From the NCBI GenBank assembly GCA_964645625.1, contig CAZYAI010000064.1:1-12394 (forward strand): 12,394 nt of DNA. The letters are read 5' to 3'. The notes under the pieces were generated by a model that did not search any database, had not been told where the DNA came from, and worked only from the letters and a program-made list of their open reading frames with translations. The DNA comes from AB-137-C09 sp964645625. GTDB lineage: Bacteria > Pseudomonadota > Zetaproteobacteria > Mariprofundales > Mariprofundaceae. Below, one piece after another: positions 6,043 to 12,394 of the stretch; positions within the stretch are counted from its first letter, which is position 1, and each line of letters opens with the position of its first letter. The translations under genes and the position numbers were made by a program.

Positions 6043-6474
6043 TCAGGACTGATGAATACTCACAATCTTTGCTACGCATGCTTGTTGTTGGTGGTCAGCA
6101 CGCCAGATCCAGCCATACGTGAGTACCACGCCTGAGAGTGCGGCTAGTGCGGCATACAGATCAATATGCGTAAGATTAAACACATGAGCGAACTGCCAAC
6201 CACACCAACCAGCCAGCAAAAAAGCAATCATCGGCAAACCATACAAACGAAAGCTTGCTTTGAGAATGAGGTGGTCGGCAACTTCAATATCCACGCAATC
6301 ACCGACCTGTGCATGCAGACTATTATTCACCCGCATCGTCGTAGGTCGAGATTGCCATGAGCCTAAGGTGCTGCATGAGCTTTTACCCGCGCAGGAGCTG
6401 CACGAAGACTGGCGTTCACCACTGACGATAGCATCACCAGCAATTAACTCGGTCACATAAACCTGCTGCCTCAT
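6043..6474 (-). CDS. rseC: RseC/MucC-family membrane protein (SoxR-reducing system protein RseC-like)
   Basis: This 143-residue inner-membrane protein has the RseC/MucC layout: a short N-terminal domain, a cysteine cluster, a small beta domain, two membrane segments and a short tail. The cysteines are C25, C28 and C34 in CSSCAGKSSCS, the family's redox or metal-type cluster. VGDCVDIEV follows at about 57-65. Membrane segments are at about 77-96 (LYGLPMIAFLLAGWCGWQF) and 104-124 (LYAALAALSGVVLTYGWIW). Relatives take part in SoxR reduction with Rsx/Rnf or in sigma-E signalling, and neither partner is visible here. The start overlaps the SDR stop as ATGA, making it the last gene of the pyc-SDR-rseC operon. 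No classic terminator follows; the palindromic MITE may fill that role. The family is clear, the physiological role inferred. Confidence 0.85.
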   Translation of the reverse strand: MRQQVYVTELIAGDAIVSGERQSSCSSCAGKSSCSTLGSWQSRPTTMRVNNSLHAQVGDCVDIEVADHLILKASFRLYGLPMIAFLLAGWCGWQFAHVFNLTHIDLYAALAALSGVVLTYGWIWRADHQQQACVAKIVSIHQS

Positions 6475-7202
6475 AGGCTTGGGTTATCTAGGTCTTTAAC
6501 ATCCAATAACTGCCCTCGTAATTCAGCCGTTTCTGGACTTAACAGCTTCAAATACGCTGGTACAACGGATTCAGGCAGCGGAATAGTCGAAGGTAATAAG
6601 CCTTTGAAGGCGCGATCAAACAAAGGCGTACGCATCTTGCCTGGATTTAAGCAATTGAAGCGATAAGGCTTATCGGGATGTTCACCTTGCCACATCGCCG
6701 CAGCATACGGCAAAGCTCGCTTAGCAAGACCATAACCATGCCAATTGTTTTGATCTTCACTGGACATATCACAAGCGGTAAAAATAACCGATGCTGCTTC
6801 AGCACGCTTAATCAACGGTAGCAGGCTACGGGTCAACAAATTCGGCACACTCAAATGTATATCTAGCATGGTGCGGAAATCTTCACTTTCCACGTATTGC
6901 ATCGGCGTACAACGCTTGAACTGCGAAGCACAATGCACCACGCCATCTAAATGTGGTACTTGATCCTTCAAGGCAAGAAACAACGCGTCATATTGCTCAA
7001 ATTGCAATAGATCAAACGGCACACCGAGTACACGCCCACCCTTCGCTTCAATTGCATCACAACATGCTGATAAAGCCTTGTGGTCTTGATCTAAAGGCAG
7101 CACACTCACACCACGCTCAGCCAGCGCGTAGGTGAGTGCTTCGCCCAAACCTGATGCCGCACCCGTCACCAAGACGATGCGACCAGCAAACCAGTCTGCC
7201 AT
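6471..7202 (-). CDS. Short-chain dehydrogenase/reductase, YciK-like, with atypical active site
   Basis: This NAD(P)-dependent Rossmann-fold oxidoreductase has 243 residues from the start chosen here. The cofactor loop TGAASGLG is at 13-20. An Asp in PLDQDH (about 38) hints at NAD preference. The YxxxK pair is Y157/K161 in YGLAK, with NCLNPGKMRT following, as in E. coli YciK-like proteins. Two family features are altered. The residue 13 before the catalytic Tyr, normally Ser, is Cys144 (IFTACDMS), and the usual NAG motif reads HCAS (90-93). Activity may therefore be changed. The ATG at 7202-7200 is chosen because it forms TAATG with the pycB stop; an upstream ATG at 7229 would overlap pycB by 28 bp, and neither has a strong ribosome site. 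It ends overlapping rseC. The substrate is unknown. Confidence 0.85.
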   Translation of the reverse strand: MADWFAGRIVLVTGAASGLGEALTYALAERGVSVLPLDQDHKALSACCDAIEAKGGRVLGVPFDLLQFEQYDALFLALKDQVPHLDGVVHCASQFKRCTPMQYVESEDFRTMLDIHLSVPNLLTRSLLPLIKRAEAASVIFTACDMSSEDQNNWHGYGLAKRALPYAAAMWQGEHPDKPYRFNCLNPGKMRTPLFDRAFKGLLPSTIPLPESVVPAYLKLLSPETAELRGQLLDVKDLDNPSL

Positions 7203-9064
7203 TATGCAGGGGTCACTTGAATCAGGCATTCATCAGGGTTGACGTTATCACCCTCGGTAACGAATAAGGCTTCAACGATACCAGAAACAGGCGCATGAAC
7301 AGGGTTTTCCATCTTCATTGCCTCAACGACAAGCACGGTATCACCAGCGGTGACCTGCTGCCCCACGGTCACATTCACAGCCACAATACGACCAGGCATT
7401 GGACTGGTTACATCACTGTCCTGACGAGCCTTAGGACGTTTCGAGCCACGCGATGCTTTGACGGTATCAATATTGCCATCACGTGTGGGGACAACCTCGG
7501 TGAGTGTTTCCACATAGACTTCTTCCAATACATTATCGACCTTAACATAAAAAGGACGCAACTCTTCGGAATGGTGACCTGAGCCTTCAATTTTAATGTG
7601 GTACTCTTCGCCATGAATGGTGATATTAAACTCAGTAGGTGCCAATGATGGTGCATTCGATGCAGCAGGCGTAGCCACCTCATCCACCGTTACTTCTTCC
7701 AATGATTCAGGGTTCAAGCGATTGTTATCGCGCTCATCGAAGTACTCTAGGGCAATCGCAGGGAACATGGCATAAGATAACACATCTTCCATTGATTTGG
7801 CGCGATCACCCACTTCACGGGTTAAAGCATCCATCTCTGGCGGCAACAAATCAGCGGGACGAATATCCACCACTTCGCCATCTTCACCCAGTGCCTTACG
7901 ACGCACACCTTCATTAACCTCACCCAAGGGCTTACCATACTTGCCTTGCAAGTAATCCTTGGTTTCATTGGTTAGGATTTTATATTTCTTACCAGCGATC
8001 ACATTCAGCACTGCTTGCGTACCGACAATTTGGCTGGTCGGTGTCACCAAAGGCGGGAAGCCAAAGTCTTCACGCACACAAGGGATTTCAGCCAACACCT
8101 CATCCATACGATCCAAGGCGTTTTGATCGCGCAGCTGATTGGCAAGGTTAGAGATCATGCCACCAGGAATTTGGTTCACCAACACACGTGGATCAACCCC
8201 TGTAACATCCGATTCGTAACGGCTGTATTTCTTACGCACATCACGGAAGTAAGCTGCAATCTCTTGCAATAAATCAAGGTCTAAGCCTGTGTCGAATTCA
8301 GTATTCGCCATCGCAGCGACCATGGACTCAGTCGCAGGGTGGGATGTACCACCAGATAAGGGAGAAATTGCCGTATCAATAATATCACAGCCTGCTCGTG
8401 CTGCTTCCCACTGCACCATCTCCGCCACACCAGCGGTGGCATGACAATGTAAATGCAACGGCAAATTAATGGACGCTTTCAAACGCGTGACCAACTCACG
8501 GGCAACAGTAGGGGTTAGCAAGCCAGCCATATCTTTAATCGCGACGGTGTCACAGCCCATATCTTCAAACTGTTTACCAAGGTCAACAAAATAATCCAAG
8601 GTGTGCACAGGACTAACCGTGTAACTGATCGCACCTTCAGCATGCTTGTCATTGGCCTTTACCTGCTGAATGGCGACACGTACATTGCGCAAATCGTTCA
8701 TCGCATCAAAAACACGGAACACATCCACGCCATTCACTGCTGCTGTATCAACAAACTTTTGTACCACATCATCGGCATAATGACGATAACCCAACAAGTT
8801 TTGACCGCGCAACAACATTTGCAATGGCGTATTAGGCATTGCCTCTTTCAAGGTGCGCAAACGCACCCATGGACCTTCTTTCAGATAGCGCAAACAGGTA
8901 TCAAAGGTTGCACCGCCCCATGCTTCAACGGACCAAAAGCCCACCTGATCCAACTTTTCGCAAATCGGCAGCATATCATCCAACCGCATGCGCGTTGCCA
9001 ACAGTGACTGATGTCCGTCACGCAACGCCAATTCAGTAATGGCTAATTTTCGCTGATTCGTCAT
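7202..9064 (-). CDS. pycB: Pyruvate carboxylase subunit B / oxaloacetate decarboxylase alpha-type carboxyltransferase with biotin domain
   Basis: This subunit transfers CO2 from carboxybiotin to pyruvate, giving oxaloacetate, and carries the biotin. It has 620 residues from the start used here. The TIM-barrel carboxyltransferase domain (about 5-300) has ELALRDGHQS with metal ligand D16, AIKDMAGLL with K177 (the family's modified lysine), and HLHCHATAG with metal ligands H206 and H208. The conserved PycB domain follows (about 300-460), then a flexible linker. The C-terminal biotinyl domain has VEAMKMENP, with biotin lysine K584. Met4 of the longest frame (9064) is preferred to ATG 9073 because AAGGA at 9073-9077 sits 8 nt before it. 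No oadB or oadG sodium-pump genes are nearby and pycA is next door, so carboxylation is more likely than decarboxylation. A 2-oxoglutarate carboxylase role, as in Hydrogenobacter, cannot be excluded. Confidence 0.93.
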   Translation of the reverse strand: MTNQRKLAITELALRDGHQSLLATRMRLDDMLPICEKLDQVGFWSVEAWGGATFDTCLRYLKEGPWVRLRTLKEAMPNTPLQMLLRGQNLLGYRHYADDVVQKFVDTAAVNGVDVFRVFDAMNDLRNVRVAIQQVKANDKHAEGAISYTVSPVHTLDYFVDLGKQFEDMGCDTVAIKDMAGLLTPTVARELVTRLKASINLPLHLHCHATAGVAEMVQWEAARAGCDIIDTAISPLSGGTSHPATESMVAAMANTEFDTGLDLDLLQEIAAYFRDVRKKYSRYESDVTGVDPRVLVNQIPGGMISNLANQLRDQNALDRMDEVLAEIPCVREDFGFPPLVTPTSQIVGTQAVLNVIAGKKYKILTNETKDYLQGKYGKPLGEVNEGVRRKALGEDGEVVDIRPADLLPPEMDALTREVGDRAKSMEDVLSYAMFPAIALEYFDERDNNRLNPESLEEVTVDEVATPAASNAPSLAPTEFNITIHGEEYHIKIEGSGHHSEELRPFYVKVDNVLEEVYVETLTEVVPTRDGNIDTVKASRGSKRPKARQDSDVTSPMPGRIVAVNVTVGQQVTAGDTVLVVEAMKMENPVHAPVSGIVEALFVTEGDNVNPDECLIQVTPA

Positions 9065-9072
9065 ATTCATCA

Positions 9073-9077
9073 TCCTT
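9073..9077 (-). promoter_or_regulatory. Ribosome binding site deciding the pycB start (AAGGA)
   Basis: AAGGA ends 8 nt before ATG 9064 but directly touches ATG 9073 and is only 3 nt from ATG 9070. The spacing favours 9064 as the true initiator. Confidence 0.65.
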
Positions 9078-9093
9078 GTCTAGTGCTATTAAT

Positions 9094-9147
9094 GGGCGTG
9101 GCTTTGCCCTTCCGTACGATAAAACATCGTTGCCTAAAGCCACACCC
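9094..9147 (-). promoter_or_regulatory. Nested stem-loop in the pycA-pycB gap
   Basis: On the transcribed strand, GGGTGTGGCTTT (9147-9136) pairs with AAAGCCACGCCC (9105-9094) to give a 12-bp stem with a single G-U pair. The 30-nt loop contains a second hairpin, ACGAT/ATCGT, around 5 nt. The structure lies 17 nt upstream of the pycB ribosome site and has no T-run. It may be a processing or stability element that sets the ratio of the two subunits, or a regulated leader. No known riboswitch class was recognised. Confidence 0.6.
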
Positions 9148-9230
9148 GTCGATTCTTTAGATCACACTACCATTATTACACGAGCTTTATTGCGTGCTAG
9201 CAGCTTACCCAAGAGCTATTTAATCGAAGG

Positions 9231-10649
9231 TCAAAGTCCTGCGTAACTGGCAATGGCAAGCGCAACAGCAGCGGCAATATTTTCAGGCCGTTTTTCGGCC
9301 GCAAATTCAAGCATCTCAGGGTTTTCTAATAAGAACCCTGTATTGAACTCGCCACCAAGAAATGCATCCGAAGCCGCTACATGGCGATAAAAAGGCAGCG
9401 TCGTCGGCACGCCTCGAATATCATACTCACCCAGCGCGCGCTTGGCTCGCGCCACTGCATGCCGCCAATCAGGTCCCCACACCGTCAACTTGGCACACAT
9501 AGAGTCATAGTGCGGTGGAATTTCATAGCCAGCATAAACGCAACCATCCACACGCACGCCAGGCCCACCCGCTGAATGGTAACGCGTAATGCGTCCAGGA
9601 ATGGGTAAGAAGTTATTTTTAGGGTCTTCTGCATTGATGCGGAACTCAATAGCAAAACCTTTATGATCCAAATCATCTTGCGTAAATGGCAATGGTAAAC
9701 CTGCGGCAATAGCAATTTGCTGCGCCACAATATCAACACCTGTAATGGCTTCGGTGATGGTGTGCTCTACCTGCAAACGCGTGTTCATTTCCATAAAGTA
9801 AAATTGATGGTCTTTATCAACCAAAAACTCGACGGTTCCTGCATTTACATAATCCACAGCCTTGGCAGCTTTAATAGCAATTTCACCCATAGACTGACGT
9901 AACTCAGGCGTTAAATAAGAAGAGGGAGCAATCTCAATCAGTTTTTGATTGCGTCGTTGTATCGAACAATCACGCTCAAACAAATGCACACAATGCCCAT
10001 GCTTATCGGCAAGAATTTGGAACTCAATATGATGTGGTTCAACGATGCATTTTTCCATGAACAGCTCATCACTGCCAAAAGCAGCCATCGCCTCACGACG
10101 CGTAATCACATAGTTCTCGCGCAGTTCATCATCATTATCACAACGGCGAATGCCACGACCACCACCGCCAGCAGCAGCCTTAAGCATGACAGGGTAGCCC
10201 ATCGTTTGCGCTTGCGTTAACGCATCTTGTTCATCAACCAACGGTGCTTCTGAACCTGGAATAACAGGCACACCAGCGGCAATCATGCTTGCCCGCGCCC
10301 GGGTTTTCAGCCCCATGTCTTCAATCGCACGAGGAGAGGGACCAATATAACACAGACCAGCACGTTCAACCTCACGCGCAAAGTCTGGATTTTCCGATAA
10401 GAAGCCATAACCTGGGTGAACAGCATCACACTCAGCCTTTAAGGCAATATCAATCAAACGATGAATATTTAAATAGCTTTTAACAGGATCAGGGCCAATC
10501 AATACTGCTTGATCGGCTTTTTTCACATGCAGCGCATGGGTATCTGCCTCGGAAAAAATAGCCACAGCCTCAATACCCAACTCTTTGCAGGCACGAATAA
10601 TCCGAATGGCACATTCACCACGGTTGGCAACCAAAATTCTATTAAACAA
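9231..10649 (-). CDS. pycA: Biotin carboxylase, pyruvate carboxylase subunit A (AccC-like)
   Basis: This 472-residue ATP-grasp enzyme carboxylates biotin on the partner subunit using bicarbonate and ATP. The N-terminal domain opens MFNRILVANRGECAIRIIRA, with HPGYGFLSEN at about 78-87. The ATP-grasp glycine loop KAAAGGGGRGIRR is at 157-169. The active-site stretch EMNTRLQVEHTITE (287-300) contains R291 and E295, counterparts of the E. coli AccC catalytic residues. The C-terminal lid follows. VEHTITE rather than VEHPVTE and the pycB neighbour point to pyruvate carboxylase more than acetyl-CoA carboxylase, and no accB is adjacent. The start codon is TTG (10649-10647), chosen because translation there gives the exact family N-terminus and AAGGAGG lies 9 nt before it. 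This is the first gene of the pyc operon; a terminator for the preceding gene lies 64 bp upstream. Confidence 0.93.
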   Translation of the reverse strand: MFNRILVANRGECAIRIIRACKELGIEAVAIFSEADTHALHVKKADQAVLIGPDPVKSYLNIHRLIDIALKAECDAVHPGYGFLSENPDFAREVERAGLCYIGPSPRAIEDMGLKTRARASMIAAGVPVIPGSEAPLVDEQDALTQAQTMGYPVMLKAAAGGGGRGIRRCDNDDELRENYVITRREAMAAFGSDELFMEKCIVEPHHIEFQILADKHGHCVHLFERDCSIQRRNQKLIEIAPSSYLTPELRQSMGEIAIKAAKAVDYVNAGTVEFLVDKDHQFYFMEMNTRLQVEHTITEAITGVDIVAQQIAIAAGLPLPFTQDDLDHKGFAIEFRINAEDPKNNFLPIPGRITRYHSAGGPGVRVDGCVYAGYEIPPHYDSMCAKLTVWGPDWRHAVARAKRALGEYDIRGVPTTLPFYRHVAASDAFLGGEFNTGFLLENPEMLEFAAEKRPENIAAAVALAIASYAGL

Positions 10650-10658
10650 GATGTCAGA

Positions 10659-10665
10659 CCTCCTT
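10659..10665 (-). promoter_or_regulatory. Strong ribosome binding site for TTG-started pycA (AAGGAGG)
   Basis: AAGGAGG sits 9 nt before the TTG at 10649. It supports the unusual start codon, for which no in-frame ATG alternative fits the family N-terminus. Confidence 0.8.
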
Positions 10666-10712
10666 GCGAGCGAGGCAACACTAGAAGGCTATAGGGTGAA
10701 TAGCAAACCCAC

Positions 10713-10743
10713 AAAAAAAAGCCCGCCTATGAAGGCGGGCTTT
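10713..10743 (-). terminator. Rho-independent terminator of the RRM gene transcript
   Basis: On the minus strand the stem GCCCGCC/GGCGGGC (10740-10734 and 10727-10721) has a 6-nt loop. It is extended by three A-T pairs and followed by eight T residues (10720-10713). It ends transcription coming from the RRM gene. Because only about 64 bp remain before pycA, the pyc promoter must lie downstream of it or the operon depends on read-through. A weak candidate is TTGCTA-N17-TAGTGT just after the terminator. Confidence 0.93.
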
Positions 10744-10761
10744 GAAAGTATCACATATAAT

Positions 10762-10779
10762 CAGAATTGGGCAATTCTG
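10762..10779. repeat. Palindrome CAGAATTG-GG-CAATTCTG in RRM 3' region
   Basis: Perfect 8-bp arms around two bases are flanked by further A/T-rich symmetry (ATATAA and TTATAT). With a second palindrome, TTCCAATGTTGGAA at about 10797-10810, it lies in the 150 nt between the RRM stop and the terminator. No ORF was found in this stretch. It may be a 3'-UTR RNA structure or part of a small RNA ending at the terminator. Confidence 0.5.
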
Positions 10780-10894
10780 TTATATACATCAAACATTCCA
10801 ATGTTGGAACGGGCAATCTTGATTGATGCTTCCCTTATGCATACAGCGATAAAACTGTCGATGGATGGTTAAACCACCGCATCGCGCATGATTC

Positions 10895-11149
10895 TTAGTA
10901 ACGGTTAGGGCGAGGGCGCGCTTCGTTCACTGTCAAGTCACGACCCAAGTGGTCACGACCATTCAATGAAGCAATGGCGTTAGCACCAGCGTCATCATTA
11001 GACATTTCAACAAATGCAAAACCACGACTACGTCCTGTTTCACGATCAGTAATAATTTTTACAGATTCTACTTCACCGAATTCTGAAAACACGTCACGAA
11101 GATCATCTTCCGAAGAACGGAAAGAAAGATTGCCAACATAAATATTCAT
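10895..11149 (-). CDS. Single-RRM RNA-binding protein
   Basis: This 84-residue protein consists of almost nothing but one RNA recognition motif. RNP2 is IYVGNL (3-8) and RNP1 is RGFAFVEM (42-49), with the RNA-stacking aromatics Y4, F44 and F46 all present. ITDRETGRSRGFAF and ASLNGRDHLGRDLTVNEA are typical of bacterial and cyanobacterial Rbp-type RRM proteins. The C-terminus is short and basic (RPRPNRY), without the Gly-rich tail of eukaryotic-like members. These proteins bind single-stranded RNA and are often cold- or stress-induced; targets are unknown. AAGGA lies 10 nt before the ATG. A separate transcription unit is likely: a 195-bp leader upstream and a strong terminator downstream. Confidence 0.93.
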   Translation of the reverse strand: MNIYVGNLSFRSSEDDLRDVFSEFGEVESVKIITDRETGRSRGFAFVEMSNDDAGANAIASLNGRDHLGRDLTVNEARPRPNRY

Positions 11150-11344
11150 CTAAACAAAGTCCTTAAACCAGCTGCGTAAAAGCAGCATCCATTAACAATA
11201 AGCTACAGCTATAAAAAACTGCAAGCAAGCTCGCCTACACTGCAAAAGCTTCGACAAAACTTGGCGCAACTATCCATGCTTCCCGTGTCATATCAATAAC
11301 TTTCCTCAACAGTGTATCAAAACAGACCACAATGAAAAATAGTT
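11150..11344 (-). promoter_or_regulatory. Leader region of the RRM gene
   Basis: 195 bp separate the cyclase stop from the RRM start. Directly before the ribosome site is a small hairpin GCTGC/GCAGC with a 6-nt loop (about 11171-11186). A possible promoter is TTGCAG-N18-TATTGT near the middle, but it is weak. A mini-ORF of 18 codons (11235-11291, MTREAWIVAPSFVEAFAV) has GAGGA 11 nt upstream; whether it is translated is unknown. No terminator for the cyclase gene was seen, so read-through into the RRM gene is possible. Confidence 0.35.
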
Positions 11345-12331
11345 CTACTTGAATGAAAGCGACATACGGTCACTACCGTCAATGTTCGTATGTTGATGAA
11401 ACGCATGTGCCTTTTTTGCTGTGACTACGTAGCACTCAACGGCTTCTTCCCTGTTTTTGACACGAATACAACCCTTAGCACGAGCGTGAAAATAACTTTT
11501 ACTGTTATTGTAAGTGGTGGCACTAATCAACACCTCATCGGGTGCTGCATTGTCGACCATGCGTGATGCCACATTTACCGCATCGCCAATCACGGTGTAA
11601 TCCATACGATCACGCGAACCAATATTCCCTGCCACGACCTCGCCTGTGTTAATGCCGATGCGAATGTGAAACGCTTTACGTCCCTCACGCTGCCATTTTT
11701 TCATCAGGTGGTACGTTGCAGTCTGCAAGTCCAGTGCTGTACTCACCGCGTCAACGGACACTTGGTACAAAGGCGCAGACAAACCAAACACCGCCATCAC
11801 CGCATCGCCAATAAATTTATCAACCACGCCATTGTGACGATAAATAATCTGTACCGCGACATCAAAAAACTCGTTTAATAATGCCACCACCGCTTCTGGC
11901 GACATCCGCTCTGACCTTTGAGTGAATGAGCATATATCGACAAAAAGCACGGCTACACGGCGATGCTCACCGCGCAAACCATGGCTATGGGCAGTACTAT
12001 TATTCATAATTTTATTGACAATTTTGGGGTCAACATAAGGGCTAAGTTCGGCCAAGCGACGTTCGTACTCAATAAAGCCTTTTCGCGATTCACGCAATAA
12101 CTCCACCGTCACGGTGTCAAACTTTTTACGACCTTCATCTAGTTCGTTAAGTAATGCATTAAAGTTATTGCGAATATCAAACACTTCTGCGGTATGACGC
12201 TCGTCCACAGCTAAAGCAGGGTAACGACCACCTGGACGTTGAGTAAACGCACTACTGCGTGCCAAATCTAACAAGTCATCAGCAAAGGTTTGAAGAATAT
12301 GAAAGCCCGCTAAGTGAAACACCAACACCAT
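11345..12331 (-). CDS. Class III adenylate/guanylate cyclase
   Basis: This protein makes cyclic AMP (or GMP) from the nucleoside triphosphate. Counted from ATG 12331 it has 328 residues. The C-terminal class III catalytic domain (about 122-310) has both metal aspartates, D132 in VLFVDICSFT and D176 in VDKFIGDAVMAVFG. The purine-selecting pair is K172 and D244 (RMDYTVIGDAVN), the adenylate-type combination. The transition-state residues are N253 and R257 (VNVASR). The N-terminal ~120 residues are helical with a likely coiled coil (about 55-100, NNFNALLNELDEGRKKFD) and a short hydrophobic start (MVLVFHLAGFHIL). AGAGG at 12341-12345 is 9 nt before ATG 12331 but touches ATG 12340, so the former is preferred. 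The frame stays open to the window edge, so a longer N-terminal sensor cannot be excluded. Confidence 0.88.
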   Translation of the reverse strand: MVLVFHLAGFHILQTFADDLLDLARSSAFTQRPGGRYPALAVDERHTAEVFDIRNNFNALLNELDEGRKKFDTVTVELLRESRKGFIEYERRLAELSPYVDPKIVNKIMNNSTAHSHGLRGEHRRVAVLFVDICSFTQRSERMSPEAVVALLNEFFDVAVQIIYRHNGVVDKFIGDAVMAVFGLSAPLYQVSVDAVSTALDLQTATYHLMKKWQREGRKAFHIRIGINTGEVVAGNIGSRDRMDYTVIGDAVNVASRMVDNAAPDEVLISATTYNNSKSYFHARAKGCIRVKNREEAVECYVVTAKKAHAFHQHTNIDGSDRMSLSFK

Positions 12332-12394
12332 AGCACACATCCTCTGTACACGACAAAAGCAGTATTTAACTGTGGATAAAGCTCTATAAGTTAT

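Noticed and set aside
8603..9007. Plus-strand ORF of 134 codons opposite pycB
   Set aside because: Lies wholly inside the conserved carboxyltransferase domain of pycB. His/Thr-rich composition marks it as an antisense shadow.
7202..9064. Sodium-pumping oxaloacetate decarboxylase alpha subunit
   Set aside because: No oadB or oadG genes are nearby and a biotin carboxylase gene is adjacent, which favours a two-subunit carboxylase.
9945..10220. Plus-strand ORF of 91 codons opposite pycA
   Set aside because: Shadow of pycA: low-complexity Thr/Ala run, no ribosome site, no recognisable family.
10721..10740. Bidirectional terminator
   Set aside because: The T-run follows the stem only on the minus strand. 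The plus-strand side has just three T, and there is no plus-strand gene to terminate.
12371..12379. Perfect DnaA-box consensus TTATCCACA on the minus strand
   Set aside because: A single 9-mer of this kind is expected by chance about once in ten windows of this size. No cluster, AT-rich unwinding region or dnaA/dnaN gene is present, so an origin is not supported.

Overview
The window comes from a Gram-negative proteobacterium. The evidence is an RseC/MucC-family membrane protein, a two-subunit (PycA/PycB-type) biotin carboxylase and carboxyltransferase pair, a YciK-like short-chain dehydrogenase, and a bacterial RRM protein. A gamma-, beta- or zeta-proteobacterium is plausible, but the sequence does not settle it. 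Base composition looks moderate (mid-40s % GC by eye). Every convincing gene lies on the minus strand, so the window reads right to left.

Right part (12394 to 10713): a class III adenylate/guanylate cyclase with all catalytic residues, then a small one-RRM RNA-binding protein with a structured leader. The RRM gene has a 150-nt 3' region containing two palindromes and ends in a strong rho-independent terminator (10713-10743). Middle part (10650 to 6043): biotin carboxylase pycA (TTG start, AAGGAGG ribosome site), a 157-bp gap with a nested stem-loop, carboxyltransferase/biotin-carrier subunit pycB, an SDR protein starting at the pycB stop (TAATG), and an rseC-like gene overlapping the SDR by ATGA. 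This looks like an anaplerotic CO2-fixing (pyruvate to oxaloacetate) operon with two coupled accessory genes.

Junction (6042 to 5543): about 500 bp without a confident gene. It holds a 186-bp MITE-like element (5841-6026) with 22-bp terminal inverted repeats matching at 20 positions, a flanking exact 8-bp duplication CACTTATG, and nested internal palindromes. The insertion replaced the last codon and stop of a small plus-strand ORF. A third, solitary copy of the terminal repeat lies 27 bp upstream of hsdM.

Left part (5542 to 1): a defence operon reading hsdM, rhuM, yhcG/DUF1016 nuclease, 26-codon hsdS-like fragment, mntA, hepT, hsdS (cut by the window edge). Every junction overlaps by a few bases. 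The MntA-HepT pair (minimal nucleotidyltransferase antitoxin and HEPN RNase toxin) has complete motifs. It sits between two in-frame copies of the hsdS 5' end that share an exact 24-nt direct repeat 686 bp apart. Recombination between these copies would remove the whole toxin-antitoxin pair and restore a direct yhcG-hsdS junction. This looks like a toxin-antitoxin cassette built into the specificity-gene start of a type I restriction-modification operon, and it is the most interesting structure here. hsdR is not in the window and would be expected beyond position 1.
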